Positions 43,579-53,400 of a stretch of 64,000 nt of DNA are shown here, piece after piece (the first letter of the stretch is position 1; each line of letters opens with the position of its first letter). The DNA lies in NCBI RefSeq assembly GCF_019400745.1, contig NZ_WJIB01000022.1, forward strand, positions 1 through 64,000. The letters run 5' to 3'. The notes under the pieces are model-generated. The model made no database searches, was not told the origin of the DNA, and worked only from the letters and a program-made list of their open reading frames with translations. The position numbers and the translations under genes were made by a program. The DNA comes from Cohnella sp. CFH 77786. Lineage in GTDB: Bacteria; Bacillota; Bacilli; Paenibacillales; Paenibacillaceae.

Positions 43579-45069
43579 TCAGCCTCGCCCGGGACGCTTC
43601 TTCGCCTCCTGCCACCATTCTTCCATCTCTAGTAAATCAGTCTCGTCAAAAGTTTTCCCGCTTATACGCAGTCTCTCTTCGATATAGGCGAAACGGGAGG
43701 AGAATTTGCGGTTGGTGCCCGCGAGCGCCTCCTCCGGATCGGCCTTGAGAAATCTAGCGGCGTTCACGACGGCGAACAGCAGGTCGCCAAGCTCGTCGAT
43801 TTTCCGTTCCGGCGATTCGCCTGCCGCGGCTTCGCGCAGCTCCGCCAGCTCTTCCTCGATTTTGTCGAAGACGCCTTCGAGGTCGGGCCAGTCGAAGCCG
43901 ACGCCGGCGGCTTTCTTCTGCAGCTTGTACGCGCGGGGAAGGGCCGGCAAATCCTTCGGGATGCCGTCGAGCACCGAAGTCCGCTCGGGCACGCCTTTGC
44001 GGCGCTTCTCTTCGGCCTTCATCTGCTCCCAGTTCCTCAGCGCTTCTTCGGCGTCCTCGGCGTTCTCCCCTCCGAATACGTGGGGATGCCGGAAAATGAG
44101 CTTGTCGTTCAGCTCCGCCAGCACGTCGAACACGTCGAACGTTCCCGCCTCTTCTTCCATCTGGCTGTGCAGGAGCACCTGCAGGAGAACGTCTCCGAAC
44201 TCTTCCTTCATGCCGTCCGGATCGTCGTTGTCGAGCGCTTCGACCGCCTCGTAAGTCTCTTCGATGAAGTTCTTGCGGATCGATTGGTGGGTTTGCTCCC
44301 GGTCCCACGGGCAGCCTTCGGGGCTCCTCAGGATGCCTACGATTTCGTGGAGGCGTTCGAACGACCGGCGGCGGAGCCGTTCGCCCTGGTCCGCGCGTAT
44401 GTACACGAGCGTAAGATTGCCGTAAGCGTCAAGCCGGTCGAGCTCATGCAGCGGGACGGTCAGGATCCGCTCCTGGCCCGGGACGCCGAGCGCTTGTCCA
44501 ACCACGACCGGGTAATCGTCGGGATACACGTTCATGAGCGCCAGCTTCACGTCCGAAGCGGTGAAGGCGTCATACACCTGTCCGATGACGGTGTGCAAGC
44601 GGGGGCGAAGATGCTCGCGGGTCACATCCGCGGCGTCGAGCAGCTGGAAGCCCTCGATCGGATCGAAGCCGAGCCGGACGAACGCCTGGTCGAGGAAGCT
44701 CTCGCCTCCGAGCAGCCGAAGCCGGGTTCCCTGCTTGGGAGCACGATCGCGGAGCAGCTGCACGGTGCGCTCCGCGACCATGGGGTGGCCGGGCACCGCG
44801 TAAACTACCGTATCGGCCGCGGAATCGGCAGCGGCTTCCAGCAGCTTGTCCGCGATCGCGTCGTACACGTCTTCGAACGAATCGCGCGCTTCATATACGG
44901 CGTCGAAAGACGCGAATTCGATCCCTCGCGCGGACAGGTCGCGAACGGCCGGGTGGTCCGCCGTCCGCACGAAACGGAGGCGGGATTGCTCGAGCGTCTT
45001 CAGGACGCCGAGCGTCAGTTGGTCTTCGCCGCCGGAGCCGAGTCCGACGACGGTGATGGTTGGGGTCAT
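43579..45069 (-). CDS. mazG: Tetrapyrrole methylase-MazG pyrophosphohydrolase fusion, YabN-like (496 aa)
   Basis: Two domains. Residues 1-225 resemble the SAM-dependent tetrapyrrole methylases (TITVVGLGSGGEDQLTLG, VVYAVPGHPMVAERTV). Residues 235-490 are a tandem MazG NTP pyrophosphohydrolase (CPWDREQTHQSIRKNF, EETYEAVEALD, and the metal-binding EEFGDVLLQVLLHSQ; the second copy has KIDELGDLLFAVVNAARF). This is the normal YabN architecture and length. The ATG at 45069 has AAGGA upstream and avoids a long open extension. It begins 8 bp after the flippase gene. Confidence 0.95.
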   Translation of the reverse strand: MTPTITVVGLGSGGEDQLTLGVLKTLEQSRLRFVRTADHPAVRDLSARGIEFASFDAVYEARDSFEDVYDAIADKLLEAAADSAADTVVYAVPGHPMVAERTVQLLRDRAPKQGTRLRLLGGESFLDQAFVRLGFDPIEGFQLLDAADVTREHLRPRLHTVIGQVYDAFTASDVKLALMNVYPDDYPVVVGQALGVPGQERILTVPLHELDRLDAYGNLTLVYIRADQGERLRRRSFERLHEIVGILRSPEGCPWDREQTHQSIRKNFIEETYEAVEALDNDDPDGMKEEFGDVLLQVLLHSQMEEEAGTFDVFDVLAELNDKLIFRHPHVFGGENAEDAEEALRNWEQMKAEEKRRKGVPERTSVLDGIPKDLPALPRAYKLQKKAAGVGFDWPDLEGVFDKIEEELAELREAAAGESPERKIDELGDLLFAVVNAARFLKADPEEALAGTNRKFSSRFAYIEERLRISGKTFDETDLLEMEEWWQEAKKRPGRG

Positions 45070-45077
45070 CTTGGCGA

Positions 45078-46808
45078 TCATCCTTCCCGGGATGTTGGGG
45101 ATGAGGGAGCCAGGCGGCCAGCGGCGGCTTGCAGCCTCGTGAGCCAGGCATCCATGCGGGAGCCCGCCGCGCAGCCGGGCAGCTCCCGCCATTGCCGCGG
45201 GCCGACGGCTCCGGCGGCGATCAGCGCGCCGGCGAAGACGGCCGCGCCGACGGCGACGCCGGGAAGTGCGGTGAGCAGCGCCCCGGCGCGTGCCGGCAGG
45301 CCGTGCGTGAGCGCGCCGAGCGTCAGCGCGGCGGCGGCGACGGCCGCGGCCATCACGGCCAGCGCGGCGGCGGGGCGCCAAGCGGCGGCGAGACGTACGC
45401 TCGGCACCGCGAGCTTCTGGCGCAGCGACAACGCGTTAAGCAGCGCGGCGGCGGCGTACGCGCCGACCATGCCGGCAGCCGCGCCGGTGATGCCGTACGC
45501 CGGCACCAACAGCGCGTTCAGCGCCAGCTTGAAAACCGCCGCCACCGCGAGATTGACGGCCGGGGAACGCAAGTCTCCCCGGCCCTGAAGGAGGCCGCCG
45601 CTCACCGCCTGCACCGTGCCGAAGACGGCGGCCGGCGCGAGCAAAGCGATCGCCAGGCTGCCGGCATCGTCCGCGAACAGCGCGACGTCGATCGGCGAAG
45701 CCAGCAGCGCGAGGCCGATGGCGGCCGCTCCGCCCAGCCACCAGGCCCACCGCAGCGCATTGGCCGCCTTATCGGCCGCATCCGCCGCATCGCCGCCCCG
45801 CGCGCGCGACGCGGTCAATGCGGGCACAAGCGCGGCTGCGGCGCCCGCCGCGCCCATCAGCACCAATTGCAGCAGCGCGATGCCGCGGTTATAGACGCCG
45901 AACAAAGCCAGCGATTGCGCGGGGTCCGCGCCTTCTTGCTGAAGGAGCCTCGGGATCGTGAACGCGTCGATCAGCCCGAATAGCGGAGCGACCACCGAGG
46001 CGGCCGCCACCGGCAAGGCGACGCCGATAATGCTCCGCACGAGGGCTTTCCGGGATTCGGGCAAAAACACGATACGGGTGGGTCTTTCTCCGGGATTCGC
46101 AGAGAACGTCTTCTTGGCCCCGCTTCCGGGTATCCATACGCCCTCGTCCTTCCTTGACCGCTCCGGCCACAGCATGGCGGCCAAACCCGCCACGGCGCCG
46201 GCCGCCAATCCTCCGTGTACGGCGGCCGCGACCGCCGGAGCGCTCCAGCCGGAGGAGACCGCCCAGGCCAGCATGACGAGCATGAAGGCCACCCGCGCCG
46301 TCTGATCGGCCACTTGGGACACCGCCGGCCGCAGCATGCGCATCTGACCTTGCCGGTAACCCCGCAGCACGGCGGTTGCCGGCGCGACGAGCAGCGCGAT
46401 GGACGACGTGCGGATCGCCGCTTCCGCGCCCTGCGCTCCCATCCAATCGGCGAACAAGGGGGCGCCGAACTGCAGCGCGGCGAACGCCGCAAGCCCGCTG
46501 GCGCACAGCAGGCCGAGCGACCAGCGCACGATCCGCTGCGCTCCCGACTCGTCTCCCTCCGCCTCCCGCTCGGCCACGAGCGCGCTGACGGCGGTCGGAA
46601 CGCCGGCGGCCGCCAGCGTCATCCACATGACGGCGAGCGCGTACACCGCGCTGTATAACCCGAACACTTCGTCCCCCGCGTAATTCTGAAGCGGAATCTT
46701 CTGCACCGTCCCGATGAGCTTGGACACGAGCGCCGCCCCGCCCAGGAGCGCCGCTCCCTGCAGGATCCGTTTGCCCGAAGGCGGTTTGGGGTTCCTTTCC
46801 GTTGACAT
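45078..46808 (-). CDS. yabM: SpoVB/YabM-family lipid flippase-like membrane protein (576 aa)
   Basis: An MVF/MATE-type transporter with about 12-14 transmembrane segments. The N-terminal stretch GAALVSKLIGTVQKIPLQNY and GLYSAVYALAVMWMTLAAAG are typical of the SpoVB/YtgP/YabM group, which contains lipid-linked oligosaccharide flippases. The exact substrate of YabM is not established. The C-terminal half is very alanine-rich, reflecting local GC content. The ATG at 46808 follows GGGAG at 10 nt. Confidence 0.9.
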   Translation of the reverse strand: MSTERNPKPPSGKRILQGAALLGGAALVSKLIGTVQKIPLQNYAGDEVFGLYSAVYALAVMWMTLAAAGVPTAVSALVAEREAEGDESGAQRIVRWSLGLLCASGLAAFAALQFGAPLFADWMGAQGAEAAIRTSSIALLVAPATAVLRGYRQGQMRMLRPAVSQVADQTARVAFMLVMLAWAVSSGWSAPAVAAAVHGGLAAGAVAGLAAMLWPERSRKDEGVWIPGSGAKKTFSANPGERPTRIVFLPESRKALVRSIIGVALPVAAASVVAPLFGLIDAFTIPRLLQQEGADPAQSLALFGVYNRGIALLQLVLMGAAGAAAALVPALTASRARGGDAADAADKAANALRWAWWLGGAAAIGLALLASPIDVALFADDAGSLAIALLAPAAVFGTVQAVSGGLLQGRGDLRSPAVNLAVAAVFKLALNALLVPAYGITGAAAGMVGAYAAAALLNALSLRQKLAVPSVRLAAAWRPAAALAVMAAAVAAAALTLGALTHGLPARAGALLTALPGVAVGAAVFAGALIAAGAVGPRQWRELPGCAAGSRMDAWLTRLQAAAGRLAPSSPTSREG

Positions 46809-46924
46809 GCCGATTGTTCTCCCGTCGGTCGTACTATGGTATTGCAGAAACTCCATGTTCGCATTATAAACCAATCCGCAGCCCGGCACGAGTCACCTCA
46901 GGGAGCTCCTGGTTAAAATACAGC

Positions 46925-46962
46925 AAAAAACTTCCCGGAACGAAGGCTTCTCGTCCGGGAAG
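46925..46962 (-). terminator. Intrinsic terminator after spoVT
   Basis: Minus strand CTTCCCGGA pairs with TCCGGGAAG around a 14-nt loop, followed by TTTTTTG. spoVT is therefore probably its own unit. Confidence 0.9.
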
Positions 46963-46976
46963 CGGCTGGCGCGCGT

Positions 46977-47519
46977 TTATTGCTCCATCTGTTTGGCCAG
47001 GAATCCGGCCGCCGTCTCGACCATCTTGCTCTCCATCTCGCCCATGGTGACGCCCTCTTCCTTGCTCAGCAGGACGACCGTGCCGATCGGATCCCCGCCG
47101 GCGACGATCGGCGCCGCTACGAAGGAGCTGAAATTTTCGCCGCCGTCCCGCATGATCTCGAAGCTCCCGGCTCCAGCCTCCAGCATGATTTTGCGGCTCT
47201 CCATGCAGTTCTCGAGCACGGATCCGATCGGCTTGTCCAAATATTCTTTCTTGGAGGCGCCGGCAATCGCGATCACCGTGTCACGGTCGGATATCATCGT
47301 AATATGGCCCGTGCTTTCGTATAAGGATTCGGCGTATTCCTTGGCGAAGTCGCCGAGTTCTCCGATGGGGGAATACTTTTTGAGAATGACTTCGCCGTCC
47401 CGGTCAACGAAAATCTCGAGCGGGTCCCCTTCCCGTATGCGGAGCGTACGGCGGATTTCCTTCGGTATGACGACCCGGCCGAGGTCGTCGATGCGGCGTA
47501 CAATCCCGGTTGCTTTCAT
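46977..47519 (-). CDS. spoVT: Stage V sporulation protein T, transcription factor (180 aa)
   Basis: Regulates sigma-G-dependent genes in the forespore. The N-terminal AbrB-type swapped-hairpin DNA-binding domain (1-50) is KATGIVRRIDDLGRVVIPKE, followed by a GAF domain (about 55-178). The length is standard. The 47520-47707 region should hold its promoter; a TGAATA is seen at about 47638 but no well-spaced sigma-G -10. Confidence 0.97.
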   Translation of the reverse strand: MKATGIVRRIDDLGRVVIPKEIRRTLRIREGDPLEIFVDRDGEVILKKYSPIGELGDFAKEYAESLYESTGHITMISDRDTVIAIAGASKKEYLDKPIGSVLENCMESRKIMLEAGAGSFEIMRDGGENFSSFVAAPIVAGGDPIGTVVLLSKEEGVTMGEMESKMVETAAGFLAKQMEQ

Positions 47520-47707
47520 GGCTGCTGTTGCCCCACTTTCTTAGGTGATTTGACCATTAGCTGCTGCGCCGGCTGGGAATCTGACCGGCATGTATCCGCG
47601 AACGCGAGTGCCCCGGAAATAGGTGACATGGATTCGTAGGTGTAGTATTCAACCCCTCCCATTTTCTTATGCGCTTGCCCTCTGCTGGCAGAAACGACCA
47701 ACCGCCC

Positions 47708-49177
47708 TTACGAGCCGGACTCCATCCATTCGCCGGCCAGGTCCACGAATGCTTTGAACCGTTCCCTGCCCAGGCCGACCAGCCCGGCCTTCGCTTTGTC
47801 GAATTCGCCCTCCAGCATCCAACGGGCATTCCGGTCCTTCGCTTCGTCAAACGCCTCCCAGAGCCTTAACAGGGCTTGAAAATAGGCTTTGTCGGTTTCC
47901 CCGGCCGCTTGATTCCCGATTTCCCGCAACAGGATGGCCATCCCCGCTTCCTGCTCCTCCTTTTTCCGATGCCACTCCCGGATCGTATCCATGTCGCGGG
48001 ATTCGATCATGGACACCATGATCGCACGGATCCCCATCGCACGCTCGATCAAGCGGTCGACTTGCTGCTGCAGGGGATGTAAGGCAGCCGGGACGGGAAG
48101 CTTGAATTGGGAAACGACCGAACGCAGGGACTGGCTGTCCCGCTCCGTCTCCCGGATGCCGTCCTTCAGCCCTTGCACGTTCTGCAGCTGGATTTCCGCG
48201 GACGCGAGCACTTCCTCGCTGCCGGCCGCCGCTTCCTCGAACGCGGCCGAAACCCGGTTCGCCGCAGCCGTAACGGAAATCGTGCTGGATGCGACTCCGG
48301 CCAGCTGGCCCTCGATCTCCCGCATGTTCTCCAGGATGCCGGCCAGGAACGATTCGATCCGCTCGTAGTTGCCCGTGGCGGACTGCATCGTCTGCATGCC
48401 GGCGCCCACGGTTTCCTGCATCCGGACGACGGAATCGTTCAATTGTCCCGCGTTTTCGCGGGCAGAGTGGACCGCGCTCCGGATACCCAGCGCCTCCTGC
48501 CGGGTTTGCTCCGCGAGCTTGGAAATTTCGCGGGCCACGACCGCGAACCCCTTCCCTTGCTCCCCCGCATGGGCGGCTTCAATCGCGGCGTTCAGCGCGA
48601 GCAGCCGGGTCTGATCGGCGATCTCCTCGATGAGCCTGGCCATGCCCGTAACGAGCCCGATGGACTTGGACAGCCGCTGCATCCCTTGCTCGACGGCGGC
48701 GCCGTCCTCCGAAATCCGGCCCATCTGCTCCATGGCGGAACCCATTTCTCGGCCCCCGGCGGCCACCTCTCCGGAGAACCGGACCGCATCTTCCACGAGT
48801 TTCGCGTTGTTTCGATTGACATTTTCCAAATAGCCGTTGATCCGGTTCATTTCCGCCGCGATATCCGTCACGTGCACCGAGGATTCCTGCATCGCCTCCG
48901 CCATATCCCGGATCGTGACCGTAACCGTCTCCACTTGTTCCGCGATGGCGGCGGACCTGGCCCCCATTTCCTCCACCTTGAGGTGAAGCTTCTCCGAAGA
49001 ACGGTTAACCGCCCGGACGAGCGACTTCAAGCTTCGGGCCGTTCTCTTGATCGCCGTCAGCAAGGTCGATTTCGGCCCGGCGGTTCCTCCGTAGCCGGAC
49101 GAGAAATCACCGCCGGCAAGCCGGGCCAATTCTTCGTTGATTCGCCGATACGTCTTCATGCTGAGCCATTTGATCAT
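47708..49177 (-). CDS. Soluble methyl-accepting chemotaxis-type receptor with C-terminal helical domain (489 aa)
   Basis: There is no signal peptide or transmembrane helix. The signalling hairpin is classical, with the tip ALNAAIEAAHAGEQGKGFAV near residue 200 flanked by long coiled coils (about 60-370). Beyond residue 375 a separate helical region of about 110 residues follows (RAMGIRAIMVSMIESRD ... RNARWMLEGEFDKAKAGL), which could be a four-helix sensory bundle at an unusual position. The ATG at 49177 has GGAG at 10 nt. It is an isolated accessory gene between spoVT and the prsA-like gene; no other chemotaxis gene is nearby. Confidence 0.88.
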   Translation of the reverse strand: MIKWLSMKTYRRINEELARLAGGDFSSGYGGTAGPKSTLLTAIKRTARSLKSLVRAVNRSSEKLHLKVEEMGARSAAIAEQVETVTVTIRDMAEAMQESSVHVTDIAAEMNRINGYLENVNRNNAKLVEDAVRFSGEVAAGGREMGSAMEQMGRISEDGAAVEQGMQRLSKSIGLVTGMARLIEEIADQTRLLALNAAIEAAHAGEQGKGFAVVAREISKLAEQTRQEALGIRSAVHSARENAGQLNDSVVRMQETVGAGMQTMQSATGNYERIESFLAGILENMREIEGQLAGVASSTISVTAAANRVSAAFEEAAAGSEEVLASAEIQLQNVQGLKDGIRETERDSQSLRSVVSQFKLPVPAALHPLQQQVDRLIERAMGIRAIMVSMIESRDMDTIREWHRKKEEQEAGMAILLREIGNQAAGETDKAYFQALLRLWEAFDEAKDRNARWMLEGEFDKAKAGLVGLGRERFKAFVDLAGEWMESGS

Positions 49178-49236
49178 CTCGGTTCCACTCCGTTTCCTGT
49201 GCCGGCGCTGCGCCCGAACCGTCCGGACAAACAACA

Positions 49237-49302
49237 AAGCCCCGCGAAACGCAAGGCGCGCAAGGTCCGAACCGAACCTTTGCCTATACGTTTGCAGGGC
49301 TT
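49237..49302 (-). terminator. Probable terminator after the prsA-like gene
   Basis: Minus strand AAGCCCTGCAAACG can pair with CGTTTCGCGGGGCTT (three internal mismatches) across a long loop, followed by TGTTGTTTG. The T-run is interrupted, so confidence is moderate. Confidence 0.5.
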
Positions 49303-49351
49303 CATTGCCCGTCCGGGATTCACGGCACTGGGAGTCCCGGCACGCTTCTCA

Positions 49352-50479
49352 TTACTTGCTTGCGGTTGCCGACGCAGTCGGGGAAGACGACGGCGTTGCG
49401 GTTGGGGATGCGGCCGGCGAGCCGGACGGCGAGGCCGTCGGCGAAGCGGACGGGGACGGAGAAGGTTCCGCCGGCAGCGTCACTTTGATGTCCAGCTTCT
49501 CGTCTTCGGCTTGCAGGTAGTCCTGAACCTTCGCGTTCACGACGGTTTGCTTCAGCTGGTCTTTGTCCGCCTGGGCCAGTTTGTCGTACGGCGTCTCTTC
49601 GCGGCTCTCCACCTTCATGACGTGGTAGCCGTATTGGGTTTTGACCGGATCGCCAATGACGCCGATCGGCTGCGTGTTGGCGGCGTTTTTGAATTCCGTC
49701 ACCCAGCCCTTAGATTGCTGCTTCTCGTACAGGCCTCCGTTGTCCTTGGAGCCCTCATCGTCGGAGTATTCCTTGGCGATCGTCTTCCAATCGCCGCCCT
49801 TCTCGAGCTTGTCCTTCACTTCCTTGGCGCGCTTCAGCGCTTCCTCGTCCGTTCTCAGCTGCTTGCCCGTTTTCAAGTCGGTGGTGGCGACCAGCACGTG
49901 GCGAACGGTATCGATGTTGTAGTCCGATTTGACTTTATCGTATTCCGCTTTGATTTCGGCGTCGGTGACGGCTTTGGCGAACTCGTCGCTCTTGGCCTTC
50001 GCGATCTGGTTGCCTGCAGCCAGCACCTTCACGATGCGCTTCATTTCGTCGACTGTCAATTTTTTCTCATCGAGCGTTTTCTTCAGGTCCGCGTTCGTTT
50101 TCAAAGCGTTGCCGATGTCCGTCTCGAACTTCTTCACGTCCTCGTCCGCGGCTTTGGCTTGATCGGCGGAGGCTCGTCCGGCCAGCACTTTGTACAGCGC
50201 CCACTGGCGGACGAATTGCTCCTTGAACTGCGGAATCTGCAGATACATCGCGGTCTGGGGATCCGACACTTCCATAAAAGCCGTATACTTGTCGAACTCC
50301 CCTTCGGTCACTTCGCCGCCCTTGTACGTGGCGATGACCTTCCCTTGCCCGGCGCCGGGGAGCCCGGTTTCCTGCTTCTCGTTCTTCTTGCCGCATCCGG
50401 CGAGCAGCGCGGCCAGCAGCACCGCCGCCAAGACCAGCAGAGCGGTCCGGCGCGCCGATGCGCGTTTAGGGTGCAACAT
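49352..50479 (-). CDS. PrsA-like parvulin peptidyl-prolyl isomerase lipoprotein (375 aa)
   Basis: An extracytoplasmic foldase. The lipobox is LLAGC (cysteine near 29). A SurA-like N-terminal helical domain (about 45-190) is followed by a parvulin domain (about 190-295: TVRHVLVATTDLKTG, AKEYSDDEGSKDNGG, TQYGYHVMKVESRE). The C-terminus is a 50-residue Ser/Pro/Ala low-complexity tail (PSPSPSASPTASPSG), perhaps spanning the cell wall. The start overlaps the mfd stop by 14 bp, so translation is coupled to mfd. It is a second foldase besides yacD (14294-15274). Confidence 0.88.
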   Translation of the reverse strand: MLHPKRASARRTALLVLAAVLLAALLAGCGKKNEKQETGLPGAGQGKVIATYKGGEVTEGEFDKYTAFMEVSDPQTAMYLQIPQFKEQFVRQWALYKVLAGRASADQAKAADEDVKKFETDIGNALKTNADLKKTLDEKKLTVDEMKRIVKVLAAGNQIAKAKSDEFAKAVTDAEIKAEYDKVKSDYNIDTVRHVLVATTDLKTGKQLRTDEEALKRAKEVKDKLEKGGDWKTIAKEYSDDEGSKDNGGLYEKQQSKGWVTEFKNAANTQPIGVIGDPVKTQYGYHVMKVESREETPYDKLAQADKDQLKQTVVNAKVQDYLQAEDEKLDIKVTLPAEPSPSPSASPTASPSGSPAASPTATPSSSPTASATASK

Positions 50480-53400
50480 CCTGAAGTTCTCCCTTCGATT
50501 TTAGGACTTCCTTGTATTGTACCAGAAACTCTTCGACAAGCGCCAACAGCGCATCCTCATCGAGTCCCCTCGTCTTGAGCTTGACCGACAGCTGCTGCGA
50601 AGACAGGGTGACCGAGAGCCGGCCCTGGAATTTCGACTCCATCGCTTTCAGCTTGGAAGGCTCGACTTCGCCGGCCCTGCGGTCTTCGAACTTCAAGACG
50701 GTTTCGTCTCCCCGCCGAAGGATCGAGTCGACGCCATACTGCCGCCCGTAAATGCGAAGCCGGGCGACGGCGAGCAGGTTGAGCACGGCCTTCGGAGGAT
50801 CGCCGAACCGGTCCAACAGCTCGTCGAACAGGTCCGACACGTCCTCGAGGGATGCGGATCCGGCCACCTTCTTGTAAATTTCGATCTTCTGGATGCTGTC
50901 GTAAATATAGTCGGGGGGCAGGTAGGCGTCCACGGCCAAATCGAGCTGGGTATTCACCGGCTGAATGGCGGCCTCTCCCGTCCCTTGCCATTCGGCCTTG
51001 CGCTTGTTGATCTCCTCGGCAAGCATTTGGGAATACAGGTCGAAGCCCACGGACGCGATAAAGCCGTGCTGCTCGGCTCCGAGCAGGTTGCCCGCGCCCC
51101 GGATCGCGAGGTCGCGCATCGCGATTTTGAAGCCGGACCCGAGCTCGGTGAACTCCTTGATCGACTGCAGGCGTTTCTCCGCCACTTCGGTCAGAACCTT
51201 GTCCCTCTGGTAGGTAAAGTAGGCGTACGCGATGCGATTGGACCGCCCGACGCGCCCGCGCAGCTGATAGAGCTGGGACAGGCCCATTTTGTCGGCGTCG
51301 TGCACGATCAGCGTGTTGACGTTCGGAATGTCCACGCCGGTTTCGATGATGCTCGTGCTGACGAGCACGTCGTATTCCCCGTCGAGGAAATCCAGAATCG
51401 TCCGCTCCAGCTCCTGCTCGGACATCTGGCCGTGGCCGACGGCCACTCGGGCATCCGGTACGAGGGCGCCGATCTGCTCCGCCATCTGGTAGATTCCCTG
51501 AACCCGGTTGTATAAATAATAGACTTGGCCGTCCCTCGCCAGTTCCCGCTCGATCGCTTCCCGCACGAGCGTCGGGCTGTGTTCCACGACATACGTTTGA
51601 ACGGGAAACCGGTTCTCCGGCGGCGTCTCGATGACCGACAAGTCCCGCACGCCCAGCATCGACATGTGCAGCGTCCGCGGGATCGGCGTCGCGGTCAGCG
51701 TGAGCACGTCCACGTTCGTCTTGATCTTCTTGAGCTTCTCCTTGTGGGACACGCCGAACCGCTGCTCTTCGTCCACGATGAGCAGGCCCAAATCCTTGAA
51801 TACGACGTCCTGGGACAGGAGGCGGTGCGTGCCGATGACGACGTCGACCGTCCCCGCCCGGAGTCCCTTGATCGTGTCGTTCTGTTCCTTGCGGCTGCGG
51901 AAGCGGCTCAGCACTTTGATGTTGAAGGGATAGCCGGAAAACCGTTCGCGGAAGGTCTCGTAATGCTGCTGGGCCAAAATCGTCGTCGGCACGAGAACCG
52001 CAACCTGCTTGCCCTCGATCGCCGCCTTGAACGCCGCACGCACGGCGACCTCCGTCTTGCCGTAGCCGACGTCGCCGCAGAGCAGCCGGTCCATCGGCCG
52101 CGGCTTCTGCATATCCTCTTTGATCTCGCGGATCGACCGGAGCTGATCGTTCGTCTCCTCATACGGAAACATCGCCTCGAATTCCTGCTGGTAGGTCGTG
52201 TCTTCTCCGAACGCGAAGCCTTTCGTGGCCTGGCGGGAGGCGTACAACTTGATCAAATCGTCGGCAATGTCCTTCACGGACGAACGGACCTTCGACTTTA
52301 CCCGGTTCCATTCTTGCCCGCCCAGCTTGTTGATTTTCGGTTCTTTCTCTTCCGCGCCGACATATTTCTGAATGAGATCGAATTGCTCCACGGGCACCGA
52401 GAGCTTGTCGCCGCCGGCATAGAGGATGTGAAGATAATCCTTGTGGATGCCCGCGACCTCCATCGTCCCGATCCCGAGGTATTTGCCGATTCCATGGTTC
52501 TGATGGACGACGTAATCGCCGACTTTCAGCTCGGTATAGCTCTTGATCCGCTCGGCATTGTCGAGATGGCGGTCAACTCGGCGCGCCTTCCGCTGCTTCT
52601 GGGTGAACATTTCGCCTTCGGTAATGACGACCAGCCGCACGGAAGGAAGCTCAAACCCGCTTTGCAGGTTCCCCAGCAGAATTTCCGGCGGCTCGATATG
52701 ATAATCGTCCAGCACGCGGCGGATGCGGTCGGCCCGTTCCGGGCTGCCCGCCAGCATCAGGATCCGGGCGCCGCTCTTTCGCCAGCGCTCCATTTCCGCC
52801 TTCAATACGTTCATTTGTCCGTGAAAATTCTGCATCGACCGGCAAACGAAATTGACGATGTTCTGCGGCTGCGTATGGGGGATTTGCCGCACGAACAGCG
52901 ACATGTAAACCGTCTGGAACTGTTTCGAATACAACGCTTGATCGCCCGGAACGGCGAGAACGAAGCCGGGAAGCGTTTTGCCTTGCTGCAGCAGGTGCAC
53001 GCTCCATTCCGATTCGTCGCGCTCCAGCTGCTTGGCCGTTTCCGCCAGCCGGTTCGGTTCGTCCATGACGATCAGCGTATCGCGCGGGATGTAATCCAGC
53101 AGCGTCTGGCGTTCCGGATACAGCAGCGAAACGTATTTATAAATTTCGGGAAAATAGACGTTTTGTCTCAAAAGTTCGATTTCCCGGGAAATCTCGGCTT
53201 CCAGCCGTTCTTTCGCCTGCCGGTCGGACATTTTCTCGACTTGCTTATCCAGCAATTCTCGGGCATGCTGCGCGGCATTGGCGAATCTTCGCGCGTCGGC
53301 GATCAACTCCCGGCAAGGGGAGACCGAATACGCTTCCAGCTTGGAGATGGATCTCTGGTCCGTCGGATCGAAGGTCCGGATCGAGTCGATCTCGTCGTCG

